In this document: piece by piece, positions 45,698 through 45,717 of the stretch
Position numbering within the stretch: the first letter of the stretch is position 1
How the letters are laid out: every line of letters starts with the position of its first letter
Assembly: GCF_002095395.1 (NCBI RefSeq)
Contig: NZ_MJEI01000065.1
Location: forward strand, 1 to 45,717
Length of the DNA stretch: 45,717 nt
DNA from: Williamsia sp. 1135
GTDB taxonomy: Bacteria; Actinomycetota; Actinomycetes; Mycobacteriales; Mycobacteriaceae
Direction: 5' to 3'
Notes under the pieces: model-generated
Databases searched by the model: none
The model's input: the letters and a program-made list of their open reading frames with translations, nothing else
What the model was told of the DNA's origin: nothing
Position numbers and translations under genes: made by a program

Positions 45698-45717
45698 AGT
45701 CCTCCACGATTTGGGGG
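45698..45717 (-). repeat. Right terminal inverted repeat of right IS3, cut by window end
   Basis: CTCCACGATTTGGGGG at the end of the window is the reverse complement of CCCCCAAATCGTGGAG, matching the left end after its GGTTC. The final GAACC is expected just outside. Confidence 0.7.

Larger units (their letters stand above)
44428..45717 (+). mobile_element. IS3-family insertion sequence, nearly complete
   Basis: Left end GGTTCCCCCCAAACCGTAGA (from 44428) and right end, read on the minus strand, CCCCCAAATCGTGGAGGA (up to base 45717) form the terminal inverted repeat. The last few bases are outside the window. It carries orfA and orfB in overlapping frames. It begins directly after the IS21-like end, so it appears to have inserted into, or adjacent to, that element. 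Confidence 0.88.

Overview
The window is high-GC actinobacterial DNA. The right two thirds (about 16.9-42.7 kb) carry an osmC-acyP-smc-ftsY-amt-glnB-glnD-ffh-amidohydrolase-rpsP-KH-rimM-trmD-rplS-lepB-rnhB-DUF2469 order that matches the Mycobacteriales core (the Rv2923c to Rv2901c block of M. tuberculosis, in mirror orientation). Gene content and codon use suggest Gordonia or a close relative, but the genus is a guess.

Layout. 1-1.23 kb: the end of an IS3-family element. 1.23-16.9 kb: an accessory region punctuated by four direct repeats of about 120-160 bp. Each repeat encodes the C-terminal zinc finger of formamidopyrimidine-DNA glycosylase (Fpg/MutM) with no catalytic body attached (3044, 12824, 13993, 16721). 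In M. tuberculosis fpg is the gene directly upstream of the OsmC gene, which is where this region sits, so the fpg 3' end appears to be a serial insertion site. Between the repeats lie cassettes: a 9.8-kb one (decayed ardA antirestriction gene, lipoprotein, HEPN-like protein, TPR-CHAT protease plus alpha/beta hydrolase operon), a 1.2-kb one with a single unknown gene, and a 2.7-kb one with a single RloC/PrrC-like AAA ATPase. No integrase is visible. 16.9-42.7 kb: the conserved chromosome. 42.7-45.7 kb: an MFS exporter gene cut by the end of an IS21-like element, which is followed by a second, nearly complete IS3-family element.

How it works together. The core section covers chromosome condensation (Smc), SRP targeting (FtsY, Ffh), nitrogen sensing (Amt, PII, GlnD, with two GlnR-like boxes upstream), 30S and 50S maturation (RpsP, KH protein, RimM, TrmD, RplS), secretion (LepB) and ergothioneine synthesis (EgtB, EgtD). 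A block of small genes resembling type VII secretion associated proteins interrupts the trmD-rplS interval. The accessory section looks like a defence island built by repeated insertion into fpg. The repeats farthest from the presumed live fpg gene (which would lie left of the window) are the most decayed, as expected if each new insertion displaces the previous 3' end. The most interesting functional candidate is the translationally coupled TPR-CHAT protease and DUF900-type hydrolase pair, although the protease gene carries an apparent single-base frameshift.
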